Positions 46,292 through 59,081 are shown, counted from the first letter of the stretch. The stretch: DNA of 64,000 nucleotides from Taxillus chinensis (GCA_023512835.1 CM042092.1:2319293-2383292); one strand, 5' to 3'. Notes: generated by a model from the letters alone, not told the origin. Translations and numbers: made by a program.

Positions 46292-46640
46292 TTGATGTTT
46301 AGAATTACGTACACATGTACCTGTCGTAGTTCTGAATTCCCAAGCACAATGATGGCACTGGGATGAGTGAAAATTTGATAAATCAATCGTCTGGTTTTGT
46401 TCAAATTCCCGCTTAATTGATCTGTTTGTTAAAAGAACTCAGAGAGAGAGAGAGAGAGGCTCTTCAGAGACTTCACCTAGCTACAGAGCTTCGGACAGCA
46501 ATGACAGTTGGCGTTTCTCTTCCTCTTTCTTCTTCTTTTTATTTTTGTTTTTCTTTAGATTTTATTTTTGTTTTGGTTGGGAGTATACTTGGAAGCGATG
46601 AGCGACACGAGTGGAGCAAATTACAGTTATAATGCCGATC
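46051..46640 (-). promoter_or_regulatory. PPDK upstream region with simple repeats
   Basis: Within 600 bases of the plastid start codon there is a heptamer repeat of AATCAAT/AATCAAG (about 46,126-46,170), an (AT)n run (46,257-46,286) and a (GA)n run (46,441-46,459, CT on the PPDK strand). CATATATAG lies 17-25 bases before the ATG but is too close to be the TATA box of this start. The (AT)n run or nearby AT-rich DNA is a better candidate. The transcription start is not evident. Confidence 0.4.
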
Positions 46641-48540
46641 TCATCGATTGTCCTAAACAGTGTGAACTTACAGAAATGCCTTCAAATTAATTGTGGACAT
46701 CATTTAAAAAAAAAAAGACCAATAGTCGTGATTCACACGATAACGTCTCGTTTGTAATATAAACATATTATCATTATTTATTTATTTGGTTTTTTATTAT
46801 AATTTCCTTGGATGACAGTTATATTAGAGTTTGAATTTGATTTAAAGTTAAAAAAGCGTGTTTGGGTCAATAATTTTGAAAAGAACTACTCTCATTGGAT
46901 TATTATTTTTTCTTTTGAAATTTCAGTGAATTTAATTTTTCATTTTGCAAACAAATAATGTTAATTTAATTTCAGGTTTCTTTTCTTTTTTGGTTTAACT
47001 ATTTTTTTTTTACATTAATGTTACTGAAACTTCCTCAAGTACCCTTTAAAACTCTCAACTAGTGATAACAATATTATTTCGCTTCCGTTTCAATTTGATT
47101 TGTCTCAACAAGCTATTGGTCGGATTTGAATCTTATTACATTTCAATTTGATATTTTATTATATTTTTAAATAAAATTAAAATAAAAAATTTCAACCCAA
47201 CTTTCCCAACTCAAACAATCCAAACTACTGGAGTGGGTTAGAACTATACATGTTCGGATCATATTCGAATTTGATAGTACTTGATTTCGACCCGATCCAT
47301 TGTCATTCCTATTCTCTACACATATAAAAGTTTGATATCATGTTCGTGTCTTGTCGCTTAAATTAACTTATCGTTGAATTTTAATAAATTAATTTTGATT
47401 TATTTATCTTTAATAAAGTTTAAATTTATTTTGCATAAAAATTAAATGTTAAATTGCCGAAAAATTTTATAAGAATGATACGTACTACATAAATATTTAA
47501 TGTAATGATTAATTTTTAAAATAAATATTATTACAGTAAGTAGTGAGTGAGCTAAATTTACATGCTAGTGAATTCTAATTCGTGCGCTGAGACAATGAAA
47601 TGTCTAAAACTTTTAATAAATTTGTCTACGTTGAGTAATCTTAGCCATAAATTCAATTTGAAATGTATATTTTAACTAAAAATTTTATTAAATATAAAAC
47701 TTAATTAAACTTGACTAGTCTATGTCTCAAATTTTAATATTTAATAAAAAATTTAGTTAAAAAACATATTTTAAGTAAATATTATTTTAAATTTATTTAA
47801 TTATTTAATTATTTTACTAATTGCTTTGAAGAATTAATTTACACATAAGTAGATAAATAAATAAAACTAATTAAAAGCCCACACCGAGAAGACGGCGAGA
47901 CCGGGGCCACTCTCCAATTTAGGGGGATATTAATTTATACTCCATGGGCTCCACATGTTGTTTCCCACGTGGCCGGCTCCTGCTGGCTCCACCTTCCTCT
48001 ATCCTCGACCCAACCCACGCACCGGCCTCACATAGCTACAAGACAAAGAGGATAGACAAAGTTTTCTAAAAACGACAACTCAAATTATTTTAAAATAAAA
48101 ATTTTGTTTATTCATAAAATCGAAAGAAAATGGGAAAATTAAATAAATAAGTGTGATGGGGAAGGGGTTAATAGAAAACTCTCATGTATGTTTGTTTATT
48201 TGTTTTTATACGATTAAATATACATATTTTTCTTTTGAATTAGAATTTTTTATAATTATTGTATGATATAATTTATTAAAAATGTATCATTTTAATATTT
48301 TTTATATTAAAATTATCGCTGTATTTAGTATGTAATTTTTTAAAAAACATCAAAATGATATAATTTTAATATATTATATCATACAATTATCGTAAATGCA
48401 AATAATATGCTTCTCCTGCTTTAATTATTATTTTTTTAAAAAAAAGGTAAATAATTTTTATCAAATTCAAGAGATGACGACATATATATGTAGCTCAATT
48501 CGTTGTCAATCAAAGTTACAAACTAATTAATGTGTGACTG
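46641..48540. other. intergenic DNA with a dispersed AT-rich repeat and a G-box
   Basis: The segment 47,350-47,690 resembles 60,660-60,905 (shared 'tttaataaattaattttgattta' and 'aatatttaatgtaatgattaatttttaaaa' patterns), so it is a dispersed repeat. A GC-richer patch at 47,880-48,040 contains CCCACGTGGCC (G-box/ABRE-like core). It lies 1.9 kb upstream of PPDK and could be a distal element. No gene is seen. Confidence 0.4.
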
Positions 48541-49640
48541 TGGGAGAGACACCAAGGATACCACATCTCCAACGGAAGAGATATTGATGATCCGGTCCCC
48601 ACGCAACACTGGGAAGACCCATTTTACCGGTAAATATATTTGGTGGTTACGTTCCGTGAGTCCAATGCAATTCTGTCGGACACCCATTTCCATTCAGGTG
48701 AGTTAACTTGGGCTTGTGGGCGGTTCCAACCCATCCCCATAATTAAAAAATGTCATGTCCTTAGCGTTAATTAAGTGTGAGCAATAGATATTCGCACCCT
48801 GCTATCTCATTTGCTATGCGGGGCAGGTTATTACGCTCAGGCGAAGAATGATATGTAGTTTTTAAACTTGATATCTTGCCCTAAGCGGCGACAGAGAGCG
48901 GTAATAGATAGTGAGGTATCCTGTCCCGCTTAATTTTAATAATTTTTATTTATAATTTGTAATATTTTAAATATTATTATTTAACTATTATTTATGATTG
49001 TTGATATTTTTGAATGATATTTATTGTTGTAAAATAAAATAATTTTTTAATAATTTTTTTTATATATAATTTGATTTAAGCCAAAATTATTGATATGAAA
49101 AGATCCAATAAAAAACGATAACAATATGTGAATAGATGAAACCTCATTTGTAGACACATTAAAGAACAGTATATCCTGCCCCGCCCATATATGAAAGAAA
49201 ATACAATTTTAAAATTTGATATACCACCTAAGCGGGGATGTGAGGTTGTAATAGGTTGATTTCGCTCCTGATAGGATCCAAATCATCTCTATCAACTGCT
49301 TTGAGAGCCTCTAAAAGACAAGATTGTCTTAAGAGAAATCAATAAAGGCCGGTAGTGGAATACGGGTGGATGAAGTCTCTCCCGCTAACCCTGCAATAGG
49401 ACGGGATATCCCACTCCGCCTATACATGGGGCAGAATACGATTTTAAAATTTTACTATCCGCTTAAATGGAAGCAGGATACGATAATAAGTAGACCACAC
49501 TCATGACATGACGGATAGCAGTCCCACCCAGTGTAATGAGTTCTTTTTCCTTTGATTTAATTTAGGTCTTATATCAGAGTCGAAGGATATAAGACACCAT
49601 TAAAAAAAACATAACATCCGCCGAACGAACACGACAAGAA
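48541..49640. repeat. degenerate repeat with three related blocks
   Basis: Phrases such as 'gatatcttgccctaagcggcga', 'gatataccacctaagcgggga' and 'ttactatccgcttaaatgga' recur at about 48,870, 49,219 and 49,457. Each comes with 'tatcctgtcccgc', 'tatcctgccccgc' or 'gatatcccactccgc'. An AT-rich spacer (48,930-49,160) resembles 12,460-12,790. The class of repeat is unknown to me. Confidence 0.5.
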
Positions 49641-50286
49641 AACCACCGAAACTTGATCACGTTGAGATGTAAAAAGAAACGTTACAAAAAGATGGGACGT
49701 GTAAAAGACTATATGCATGAGATGAGACGTGCTTTTTACCATGTACTTTCAAATTCACAACTACCATATTTCTTGCGTTCAATGCACAGTTTCACAACTA
49801 TACTTTTTAAAAAAAAAAATTCAATATTCAGATTTGTAGCCTTGCAGCAATGGCCAATGAGGGAATATTTAACTTTTTATATTCGATGTGGAAGCAGCCT
49901 TGCAGTAGTAGTATGGTAAGGTGGGGGAAGAGCCAAATGAGAGCGGAAAAAACACAAGTTTTAAACGTTACGTCGTCATAGCCGTCCCCATTTTATGCTG
50001 ATTTTCAGTCCCCTATATTATTCTCAGATAATAGGGATCGGAACTTTTATGTTCCCAGACTGGCACGAACAAAACATGTTTCGAATTCTCATTTCATTGA
50101 AAATTTGAAACCATGAACTGAAAATCAAATAGGGCATCAGAAATGCATCCCAAAAAAAAAAAAAAACACGTTTGGATTTGTAATGTATGTGTCACAAAAA
50201 GAAGAAGCAACTCACGCTGCATTATTCATGTCAACGCCAGTCCGAGTAGGCATTCTTATTCACTAACACTCAACTCCATCCAGGAA
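49641..50286. other. 3' flank of the RING ligase gene, no gene seen
   Basis: The short ORFs here are low-complexity and show no known motif. The last 80 bases are probably the 3' UTR of the minus-strand RING gene. Confidence 0.4.
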
Positions 50287-53200
50287 TTAAGAGCGAGCAT
50301 AGCGTACAGAAATACGGTGCTGGATAGGGCTCCTACAAGAAGGGCAGTCCTTCATTCCCTGTTTCTCATGGAGCTCATTGCATTTTGTGCAAACCACCTG
50401 ATGAGCACAGGGGAGGAAAACTACTGACATCTCCTCCGAGAGGCACATCACGCACTCGCGTTCCCTTTTCACACCGCCGCTCCCTGAGTAATCGTATACA
50501 TCTGTAACCAGTTCATATGCATCGGGGGCCGGAAGATCCTTCGGATCAGTGGCATATTTTGCATCTGATATTCTACTGGCATAGCATCCATCGATGCCCC
50601 TCCTGAGTGCAGCTATTTTTGAGGAGTCATTCTTCAATCTCAGTCGAGAGATTTCCTTCTCTAATTTCTGGATTTCATGTTTACACCTCTGTAAATTGTT
50701 TTCTGCTTTCATTTTGAGCACATCATCCTTTGATTTGGCTGAAGCATCACTTTGTTCCTTTTCCTTTCTCAGCGAACTGGCTTCCATGAGTAGTGCTTCC
50801 TTTGCTTTCTCTTCTTGTTCCCCCCTAGCCTGCAACAGATATCCTTTTTCTATTGAGAAAGCACTAAAAGGTATAGCCCATAATGACCAGGATCACTGAA
50901 AAAGGGATAGCTGCATTTGAAGCATGACTTTTACAATAGTTGACTTCAAAACTACAGGAGTTCATCCCTGCCTTAATATAAAATTCACATTATTTCCTCT
51001 TCAGATCTTGTGCTTCCAAATATGTACTTTGTACTTTTTAACTTCAGAATCTAAAGCAAGAGGCATAAATCATAAGCATAAGCATTGGAGGACCAAAATC
51101 AGAAAACAGTTTTCTAGAACAAGTAAATGCCAGACCAAGCATGACACACCCGAAAGGAAAGCGAAATTAAACAACCAATGCACAAAGCAACTTACAGCAT
51201 AAAATGGATTACAAAATTTCCTTTTGCTTCAACACAATACTATATTTGCAAACTTCCAAAGTTTTATCAATTATGAATGAACATTATATTAAAATTTTGA
51301 TTATCATAGATGAAAATTTGATGGAACATCATTTTGGCTCAAACAGCAAAACAGGTTACAATTATTCATTTAGTACTAATTACAACGACTTTCAATTCAC
51401 CTTCAGGTCCAGATTCAATTTACTGGGGAAAAATTCCATTGGACCAAAAAGAACAACACGAATTATGTCCGCTTGCAGACATTCACTGTTGCCTAGGCGG
51501 CTCATACCTCCTTGCTTTTGCTTCTAAAGTTCTAACATCCCACATGGAACACATGCAGTCTTGCGTTCATTCTCTTCCTCCCTTTTTTCGTTCGTTTTTT
51601 TTCTCTCCTCTACCGTAGCTGCTCTTAATCTTAATTAATTTGGCCATGCCTAGGATGAAATGACAGCTCTAGCCATGCAAAACAAACTAAGGCATGCAGG
51701 TCATTTGTTAGTGTTAATAATACTAAGTCTTTATCATTTATTGCAAATCTCAAACGCTCTACTTGCAAGACTCTGATTAACCGTGATTATGATTACAGAT
51801 TACAGTATCCTCTGTTAAGGCTTCACACTTTAAGTAACATAAACACCGATCCTACACATCACAAGACAGCATGAACACCGAAAGTAATCCAAAAAGGCAA
51901 TCTAGTGTGAGAAAAAAAATACTTGTATCAACTTTATTAAACATAAATATTTAGAGCCAGCTCATGTAATGTATCTCTGCATTCAGCTGTATTATTTGCA
52001 TGTGCACTTACCATGTCACTCTGCTTGCTTGATGGGCTTGTCCTGACATGTCTACGATGAGCCAATTGCATGCCAATATTTTTAACAAACATAGAAGAGG
52101 AGATAAAATTTCAAAGAATTGGGAGCTAGGTTTGGAGAACTTCAATATCAACAACCTGACTGAACCTTATGCACCTCCAGCTGTCATTGTCCCTACTATA
52201 CCACTGCTACATCTCTTCTATAATAAAATGCTATGAAATTCGATCAGCAATGAACCATTGGCAAAGAAAATTCCTCACTTTATACATCAAACAATGTGCA
52301 GTGTTATATGTATCTCTGCATTTTTATGAATTTACAATCAAGCCACTGTATCCATAGGAGGCAATCTCTATATTTAATGGGCAACTTTTTTGTAGGTAAG
52401 TTTGCGTGTGCAATAGATTTTCATTCACTGAAAGCAGGTCTAGGGATGAAAAAGGAAAACAAAAAAAAAACATAAACAAAAATGAGCAGAATCATACCTT
52501 GACATGATAATGGAGTTCTCTAGACTGTTGAAGTTGCTGTCGCAATTGGTTCAATGTGCGCTTGTTCGTTGAAATCTCTTCCCGAAGAAAGGTTTTCTGC
52601 TTCTCCAGTGACTGAAACTTCATTAGTGTTGTCTTCTCCCTCTTTGAAACCTCCTGACAATTGGCATCGGACTCTGCAGCTCGTAAATTAGCAGCCTCCA
52701 TCGCCTGCCTCAATGCAGCATTCTCCCCCTCAAGTCTTCGAACAGCAGAATTAGCTTGGTCCACTTGCCCACAGGCCTTACCTAAGGCATTCTCCATCTC
52801 GGACAGCTTCTTCATAGTGCTTTCTTCCAGAGTTTGCTTCTCTTTCTTGAGACGATCTACTTCCTCTTTCTCTTGCCTTAGAGTCTTAAGCTCAGCCTTC
52901 TCTTTACCTAGCCTATGAGCAGCCTGCATAATCTTCTGGTTGGCCCACTCTGTCCACTCTTGCAGCTGGTTCTGCATTTCTTGCACTCTGGGAACCACCT
53001 TTAGAATTAGCTGATCCATTTTGCCCTGAGTGACCCAACGATCCATAGTCTTATCATATGGCATTTCAGCACAGACACAATTAGGAGTTTCAGGATTACA
53101 GCTGACAGGTTGTTTAGCACTCTTTCCCTTTAAAGGCAGTAATAGTGAGAAGTCAGTATTGGCTGTTGTCATCGAAGGTGTTGGTAATGCAAGTGAGCCA

Positions 53201-54603
53201 AGAGGCAATGCAGTTCCAGCATTGATTTTATGTGTAGTTGATATGGTTTTAACAGATTCAGCATTAAATGCTGGAGGAGATGATGGACCAGCTCCATCAT
53301 TAGTTGAAAGGTTACTGCTTGCTTTACTTATATTTATGGAAGCACTTTTCAGATTAACAACAGTGGAATCTGAGACTGATTTCAGCTTTTTATCCAATAT
53401 TAAGCCTCCCAAACCGCTGAGCTTCCCTGTTCGCGAACCCCCTTTAGTTACATATGTTCGATGGTGTTTTTCAAGATGAAATGACTTCTGACATAGCATA
53501 GAATCTCTCTTGGAAGAACTCGAATGAGCCTTTCGACTGCTCCCAATCTTTTCTTCTTGGACAGGAGGCTGGGATGCTCTTGCAGTACTGAATGATTTAT
53601 TCGCATTGTCACCCGAAGAAATTAAGTTTTCTTTCTCTAACTGGCCATTGCGGTGGGGATTCTTTAATTTTGTTGGCTTTGGGACCCCTGCTATGGAAGG
53701 TATCTCAGGTTGGACGCATGAAGTTGAAGGATACTGCTTACAGGGATTTGGAAGATTCAATTCAGAACTCCTGGCCTCCATCTTCAAATGGGAGTTAGAA
53801 AGAAGTGATGAACAGCCATTTGAAGCCCCGTCTCCAACAAAACTACTCAAGGGATCACCTTCCATTGCACATGCATGTGATAAGTTCATGTCACAAATCA
53901 ACAAGCACCACATTGCATCCCCAGCACTGAAGAAAGGCCTTACCTCTCGGAGAAGGCTAACCAGCTCACCCACAATGTACTTCTCTAGTTGCTGTAAATC
54001 CTCAAAACAATGCTCACTTGAGGGATCAATACCTCGACCCTTGTTAAGATATCCTAAAGTATTATCTACTATATTTGAAACTGTGTCTTTAGACCCATAA
54101 CAAAATCCAGACCGCAGAACGGCCTTCATGGCAACCTCTTCACTATAACCATCAGCAACAATTTTTTTTATCGCACTCCTGAAATTCGTATCCAAATTTT
54201 TCACAACTAGTTCCTCAAGCTGGCTTTCATTAAGATCTCCCCAATCAGCATCATGTGTTTCATCTGCATCTACTTCCTGCCCAATCTGACTGACCACCTG
54301 AGATGACCCTGCAGTACTTGACAAAGAGAAGTTAAACTTAGTGGCATCGGAACGGTCCTGGTTAACATTGCACATGTCACAGCCACTTGGGTACGCATGA
54401 GTTGGGATGATATTAAATTTCCCTGCAGAGAACTCATAGCTTGCAGATTCATTCTGGGCTGCTGATAGGAACTTATATGGATCACTCAATGGCATATCAG
54501 CATGGAATTTCCTCTTGTTCCTACTTCCTTTTTCTTGGGCCGATATAGGAGAAGACATCTGATTACCACTACTACTGCAACCCTTAGCAACCATAGATGC
54601 CAT
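50287..54603 (-). CDS. RF298/MIP1-like RING-type E3 ubiquitin ligase, 882 aa
   Basis: Two coding exons on the minus strand, 54,603-52,498 and 50,829-50,287, join in phase 0 across a 1,668-bp GT-AG intron. The start MASMVAKG is the family's conserved N-terminus. An upstream in-frame ATG (54,615) spans the splice acceptor of a 5' UTR intron and is not in the mRNA. Residues about 1-45 are basic/Ser-rich with 'GSRNKRKF'. A conserved domain follows ('DADWGDLNESQLEELVVKNLDTNF...AIKKIVADGYSEEVA...VLRSGFCYG...DTVSNIVDNTL', about 120-190). The middle is Ser-rich, then comes a long coiled coil (about 550-790). The C-terminus is a C3HC4 RING: Cys828, Cys831, Cys843, His845, Cys849, Cys852, Cys864, Cys867, ending 'RISVRYARS'. 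Plant relatives are called MIP1 or RF4/RF298. The substrate is unknown. Confidence 0.92.
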
Positions 54604-54609
54604 TTTGAT

Positions 54610-55260
54610 CTGCATAAAGGTATAGAGTTCAGTCCAGTAATTTCAACCATAAGCCGCATATTAATCCACAATGCAGCCCCCAAATGACAAAAACATGGTG
54701 CCCTATACAATCCTTAATTATCACATTTAAATCGGTAAATCAACTCATCCATTATTGAACCGCGCAAATCGACAAGCACAAATCATGCATTAAACAATGG
54801 GTAAAGTTCATACCTCTGTTCATTCTCAGTAACAAGGTGGGTAGATAGGTATCGAGTCCTCAGCGACAAAACAACAAAAGCTAACATTTTTATGAAGTAA
54901 TCGGAAGCGACAATCGATATCAAACAGATTCGGTAAATACCCATATCGAAAAAGACATACAAATTCAAGAGCTCAATGAATATCTTCACAAATCTGAATC
55001 CATCAAATCGATTTCGGGGATGAGGGAAGTGCAATTAGACGAGAACAAACTTGCAAAACGTAGTTACTGCCGATTCGTGGGAAATCCCAAATACGAGTAC
55101 GATGACCAAATATTCATTAACAGAATCAGCTGATCGATGCTTACCAGATTGACGAGCCACGCATATAGCGATCAAAGAAGCGATAAATCTAAGAGCACCA
55201 GAGGCGAATAGCGAGAAAGAAAAAAAGAAAACGAAAATCGATGCTGCTTTGCTCCCTCCC
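54610..55260 (-). other. 5' UTR intron and leader of the RING ligase gene
   Basis: A good acceptor (CTTTATGCAG, ending at 54,610) lies six bases before the ATG. A good donor (CTG/GTAAGC, exon edge 55,145) lies 540 bases further upstream. A (CT/GA)-rich leader and promoter tract occupies 55,252-55,335. A further non-coding exon in between cannot be excluded. Confidence 0.55.
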
Positions 55261-56245
55261 TCTCTCTCTTCTTACGTATGTGTGTTTCTGCCAGCCTCGC
55301 GTCTCTCCGCCTCCGTGTCTCTCTCTCTCTCTTTTTCTCGTTCTGGTTTTGTTTTATGGTTTTTTTTTTTTTTTACTTTTGGTTATTTACCAACCACTAA
55401 CAATATGAACATGCCATTGAATTAGTAATGGCTATTTGATCAAAATTATAACTTTTTTTGATTATATTAAAATTAATCAAATTAATGATATAATATTAAA
55501 ATATAAAATTGTAATAAATATAAAATAATTCTTAAAATTGAAAGGATCTTTAAAATTTATAATAATTCATAATTATATATTTTGATTATATTTTAATTAA
55601 AATGTAATTATATTTTTTTATATTTATTAAATTATATATTTAAATATAACAATGATTAATTCAATGTCAATACTCTTATAGCCCTACTATAACCCTACTA
55701 GTATTAGAATAAATACTTCCGTCAATTATACGAGATAAATAATACAAAAATTGATATAGATGATTATATTTTATAAAATATAATTTATTAAAAATGATAT
55801 ATTATGATACGTTAGTAAAACTAATTAGTATGGCATTATATTAGTAGGGATGCTAATAGTAAAATAATATAATATTTGAAAATATTTTCATCCGTATTTG
55901 GAGTTGATATTTACTAAGGATGCTAATAGTAAAACAATATAATATCTATTTGAGGTATTAAAATAGAGAGAATAAAAGGTTTGTGTTAAAATAAAAAGAA
56001 ATAGTTTTGATTATTTGGAAGAGTTAGACTTATGGAGAAATCTTAGAATTAAATCTAAATAACACACCGGGATTAAGGACCTAAACGTAATCACACCGTT
56101 TTTTGAAGAGGACAAGCCCAGAGGCGTTTAACGGGCCTAAATTGAGATCCAGTTCGGGCCCTAAAATTCAAATAAAAAAACAGAAAGCAGGCTACCTGAT
56201 CCAGACACGACACAGACGACCGCCGCCGGTGACCTGACTCGTGAA
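55261..56245. other. head-to-head intergenic region between the RING and COA4-like genes
   Basis: The outer parts are promoter-like: a CT/GA tract on the RING side, and a GC-rich leader from 56,080 on the COA4-like side. The middle (55,430-56,000) is AT-rich with a repeated phrase 'aggatgctaatagtaaaa(a/c)aatataatat' at about 55,847 and 55,916. No gene is seen. Confidence 0.5.
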
Positions 56246-58504
56246 ATGGACACGCCGCGACCGCCGCCGAGCCCAATGCTCCATCAGAGCGATACCGACG
56301 AAGAAGATGAGAACGTGAAGCAGCTCAACGACTGCGCTGTTTTTTACTTGGAACTGCAGGTATTTTCTATTTCAAAAGCGAGCCATTGGCTTCTCTCTGC
56401 GCGTTAGTTTTTTCGCTGTTTCCTGTAATCTCCAGGGTCTAAAACCCTAAGCCCTGAATTTCAACTTGACATTTCCTCTAAATTAATGATCCCCGTTTAA
56501 TATCTCCTAGAACTGATGACACCCATCTCATCATGTTTTGGCCAATTAATGAACCGCATTTCAGGTCTTGCAGATTTGATGAAACACAATTCGTGCCCCT
56601 TTATATTTGTATTTTTCAGAATTAATGAAGCCCATTTCATGCTTCTCAAAAGTGATGAAACACATTTGATATTTTGCAACATTGATGAAACCCCATTTAA
56701 TGTTTTTGCAGAACCAGTGAACCCTATTTCACGCTTCGCAGAATTGACGAATCCTATTTCATGTTTTGCAGGATTGTCTTGTCAAAACGAATAGGAATTG
56801 GAAATCTTGCCAGACGAGTATGCATTTTGTTGTTCTTTGATCCTTTATGGCTTTTCCCATGTCACTGGTTTAGCCTTTTTTTTTTAATTTAAAAACTGAA
56901 AAGGCAAATTTTTGAATCACACATCGATTATAGAGCTTCACGGGGTGAAATGTTTTTACTTGTTTAGTTATTTTCCCTTGTATATCCACAATATTTCTAT
57001 AGAATCATCAGTTACACAGTGTCCACCTTGTGACTCTATGGCACATATATAAATGGTAAAGTTGTTGATGTAAAATTTCAAATTAATGAAGAAATTGAAA
57101 GGCACATTGATTTGAGAGTAATCAGGAAAAGAAAGAACCCATGCATTTCTAGATTTTCCAAGAGAAGGGCTTGCACTACTTCTGTTTTTTTTTTTTTTGA
57201 TAATGCTATTCAAATCAGATGATAAAATTTAGAGGTTATTTGTACTTCTTATATGGGTGATATTATCTTTGAAACTCCTTATGCAGGTCACTTGCCCTTT
57301 CATTCCAGTTCAAATGATTGTTGGCTGTCATTAATATTTAGGGTGACACTAGCATTCACAGAAATATTTCAGTAAACCAAGGATTTTTCAATATTTATTA
57401 TTCTACTCTTCACAGAAATCTTTTTAGAGCATCCACGCTAGCTCCTTTAAACTGTATTATTCCTTAAAATTTAGAGAAAATTTTAAATTTTGGATAAAAA
57501 TTACACTGCATCATATCTTATAAAACTATTAAATTTAGAAATTGAAAATAGAGTTGCTATAAGAATTCTGCATACTTGTAGATCTATTATCCGTAAATTG
57601 TATTCTCATTTTCTTTAGTGTCTCTTTCTCTCCCTCCCATCCCTTTACTGTCAACTATACAAATAATCAATTTACCATAATTATCATTAATTTACCATAT
57701 TGGGAGGAGAGAAAAAATAATAAATAATTACTTAAAATATATTATTTTATTATATAAAAATTCAGACGAAATATGAGATGTATGATTTTTTTTTAAATAT
57801 CTTTAAAATTTTATTATATATCCTTCAAAATAGTAATGAGAAACATGAAACTGATGTAGATGCTCTTACAGCGTATAAAAGCATCTCCACTTTTATACTT
57901 ATTGGCTTCCTATTTTAGCTAACTATAGAATATTTATTATTTTTAAAAATTTTGAGTTAAATTTTTTTTCAACAATTAAAATTCATGCATTAAAATATTA
58001 ACACTCTTTCAATTGGCGAGCTAAAACCTTTGCTATACACGGCAAACTGCTTGGCGAGTTCATAAATTAGGGAGCTATTTGGGGTAATTGTGGAATAGCC
58101 AAAGTGCAAGATTCACTCATCACACAGTAAGGTCGGGAGTCATTTAGGAAGAGGGTTAGAGATGCTCTTAACTCTTTAATTTAAAAAATGACTTAATTTT
58201 GCTTTGTCCAATGAATTCCTCTTTGGCACAAAAAGTCCAGAGTGGAATGAATTGGACCATATATTTCCCCTTTTTATTATGACATATTATGAATGTGATT
58301 GGTCATTCGGAATGACAATCTTCTGATGAATCAAAACAGCTGAGAAAGAATGATAAAGTGATTTATGATTTTCATAATGTCATATCCTCTATTCGTGAGG
58401 TAACGTTCTGTTGTTACAATGCACTGAGGTTTGTTCTTGTCAAAATTCCAGAAGTTCAGGCTCTGAAGGCATGCCATGAGAGGAAGAATGAAAACATGAA
58501 ATGA
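56246..58504 (+). CDS. COA4-like twin-CX9C (CHCH) mitochondrial intermembrane-space protein, 70 aa
   Basis: Three small exons: 56,246-56,359, 56,772-56,817 and 58,452-58,504. They have GT-AG junctions and a continuous frame of 70 codons plus TGA. None is long enough to stand out as an ORF. The protein has an acidic N-terminus (residues 16-23, 'DTDEEDEN') and then Cys30-x9-Cys40-x10-Cys51-x9-Cys61, the twin-CX9C helical hairpin oxidised by Mia40/Erv1 in the intermembrane space. The pattern 'CAVFYLELQDC', then 'NWKSCQ' and 'VQALKAC', matches animal COA4 (CHCHD8)/yeast Cmc3-Coa4 in spacing and in the Trp and VQA-K-C residues. Those proteins assist cytochrome c oxidase assembly. The Met used opens just after a GC-rich leader. 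Function in plants is inferred from homology. Confidence 0.85.
56510..56771 (+). repeat. degenerate 30-bp tandem repeat in intron 1 of the COA4-like gene
   Basis: About eight units with a consensus like 'aattgatgaaacccatttcatgttttgcag' end exactly at the exon 2 acceptor. Units differ by substitutions and small indels. Several carry their own 'tttgcag' or 'tttcag' acceptor-like end (for example near 56,570, 56,618, 56,712 and 56,742). The final unit supplies the acceptor used. Confidence 0.8.
57427..57865. mobile_element. Tourist-like (PIF/Harbinger) MITE with TTA duplication
   Basis: The ends GAGCATCCACGCTAG and CTGATGTAGATGCTC form an imperfect terminal inverted repeat (GAGCATC[C/T]AC). TTA flanks both sides (57,424-57,426 and 57,866-57,868), the Harbinger target duplication. 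It lies in intron 2 of the COA4-like gene. Confidence 0.75.
57879..58167. mobile_element. second Tourist-like MITE, directly adjacent
   Basis: The left end AAGCATCTCCACTTTTA and right end GGGTTAGAGATGCTC, followed by TTA, are of the same terminal type as the neighbouring element. The left flank is TAA and not TTA. It is also in intron 2 of the COA4-like gene. Confidence 0.6.
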
Positions 58505-58651
58505 GAATCAGTGGAAGAGAAGTTGAGCTATAAGTAGATGACAATCCTCAGAATATGATGCCATTTAATTCCAGTCTCAAAATTCTATAACGTGTAGTAT
58601 TTTCATATTCACTCAGACATACAGAGTGATTTTCAGAAAATATTGAGATCA

Positions 58652-58657
58652 AATAAA
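58652..58657 (+). terminator. polyadenylation signal for the COA4-like gene
   Basis: AATAAA lies 148 bases past the TGA. A second AATAAA lies near 58,783. Confidence 0.45.
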
Positions 58658-59081
58658 GAGTTCCAGGCAGTTGATCATATATAAGTGTGAGGCACCATGA
58701 TTTTGTATGTATATGAAAAGTGGAAATCACGGGGGTCTAATCTGTCATTAGCTCTTGATCAGTCTGAAAGTCGACAATCAATAAAGAACGGAGAAGAGCC
58801 TGAAGATTTGACAAGCCCTTGCCATATACATACTTGAAATCTACTTTCGATTTTCTGATATAAGGTTATCATTATTCAGCATATCTGTGTATGGATCAGG
58901 ATGTATGGTGCGCGGCCGTGTGATAATACTAAACACAAAACTTTCATAAATAAAATATATTAAAGTCACCATGATACGAAATAACAACACAGTTCTGCCT
59001 TCGCTCGGTGAAATGCCCTCCCATTCTGTTCTTTCTAGGAGACCCAAACGACAGCCAGAGGCATATGCTAAAACACACAAC

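Noticed and set aside
53030..54100. Long plus-strand ORFs opposite the RING ligase exon
   Set aside because: They are antisense to a conserved coding exon and have no motif of their own.
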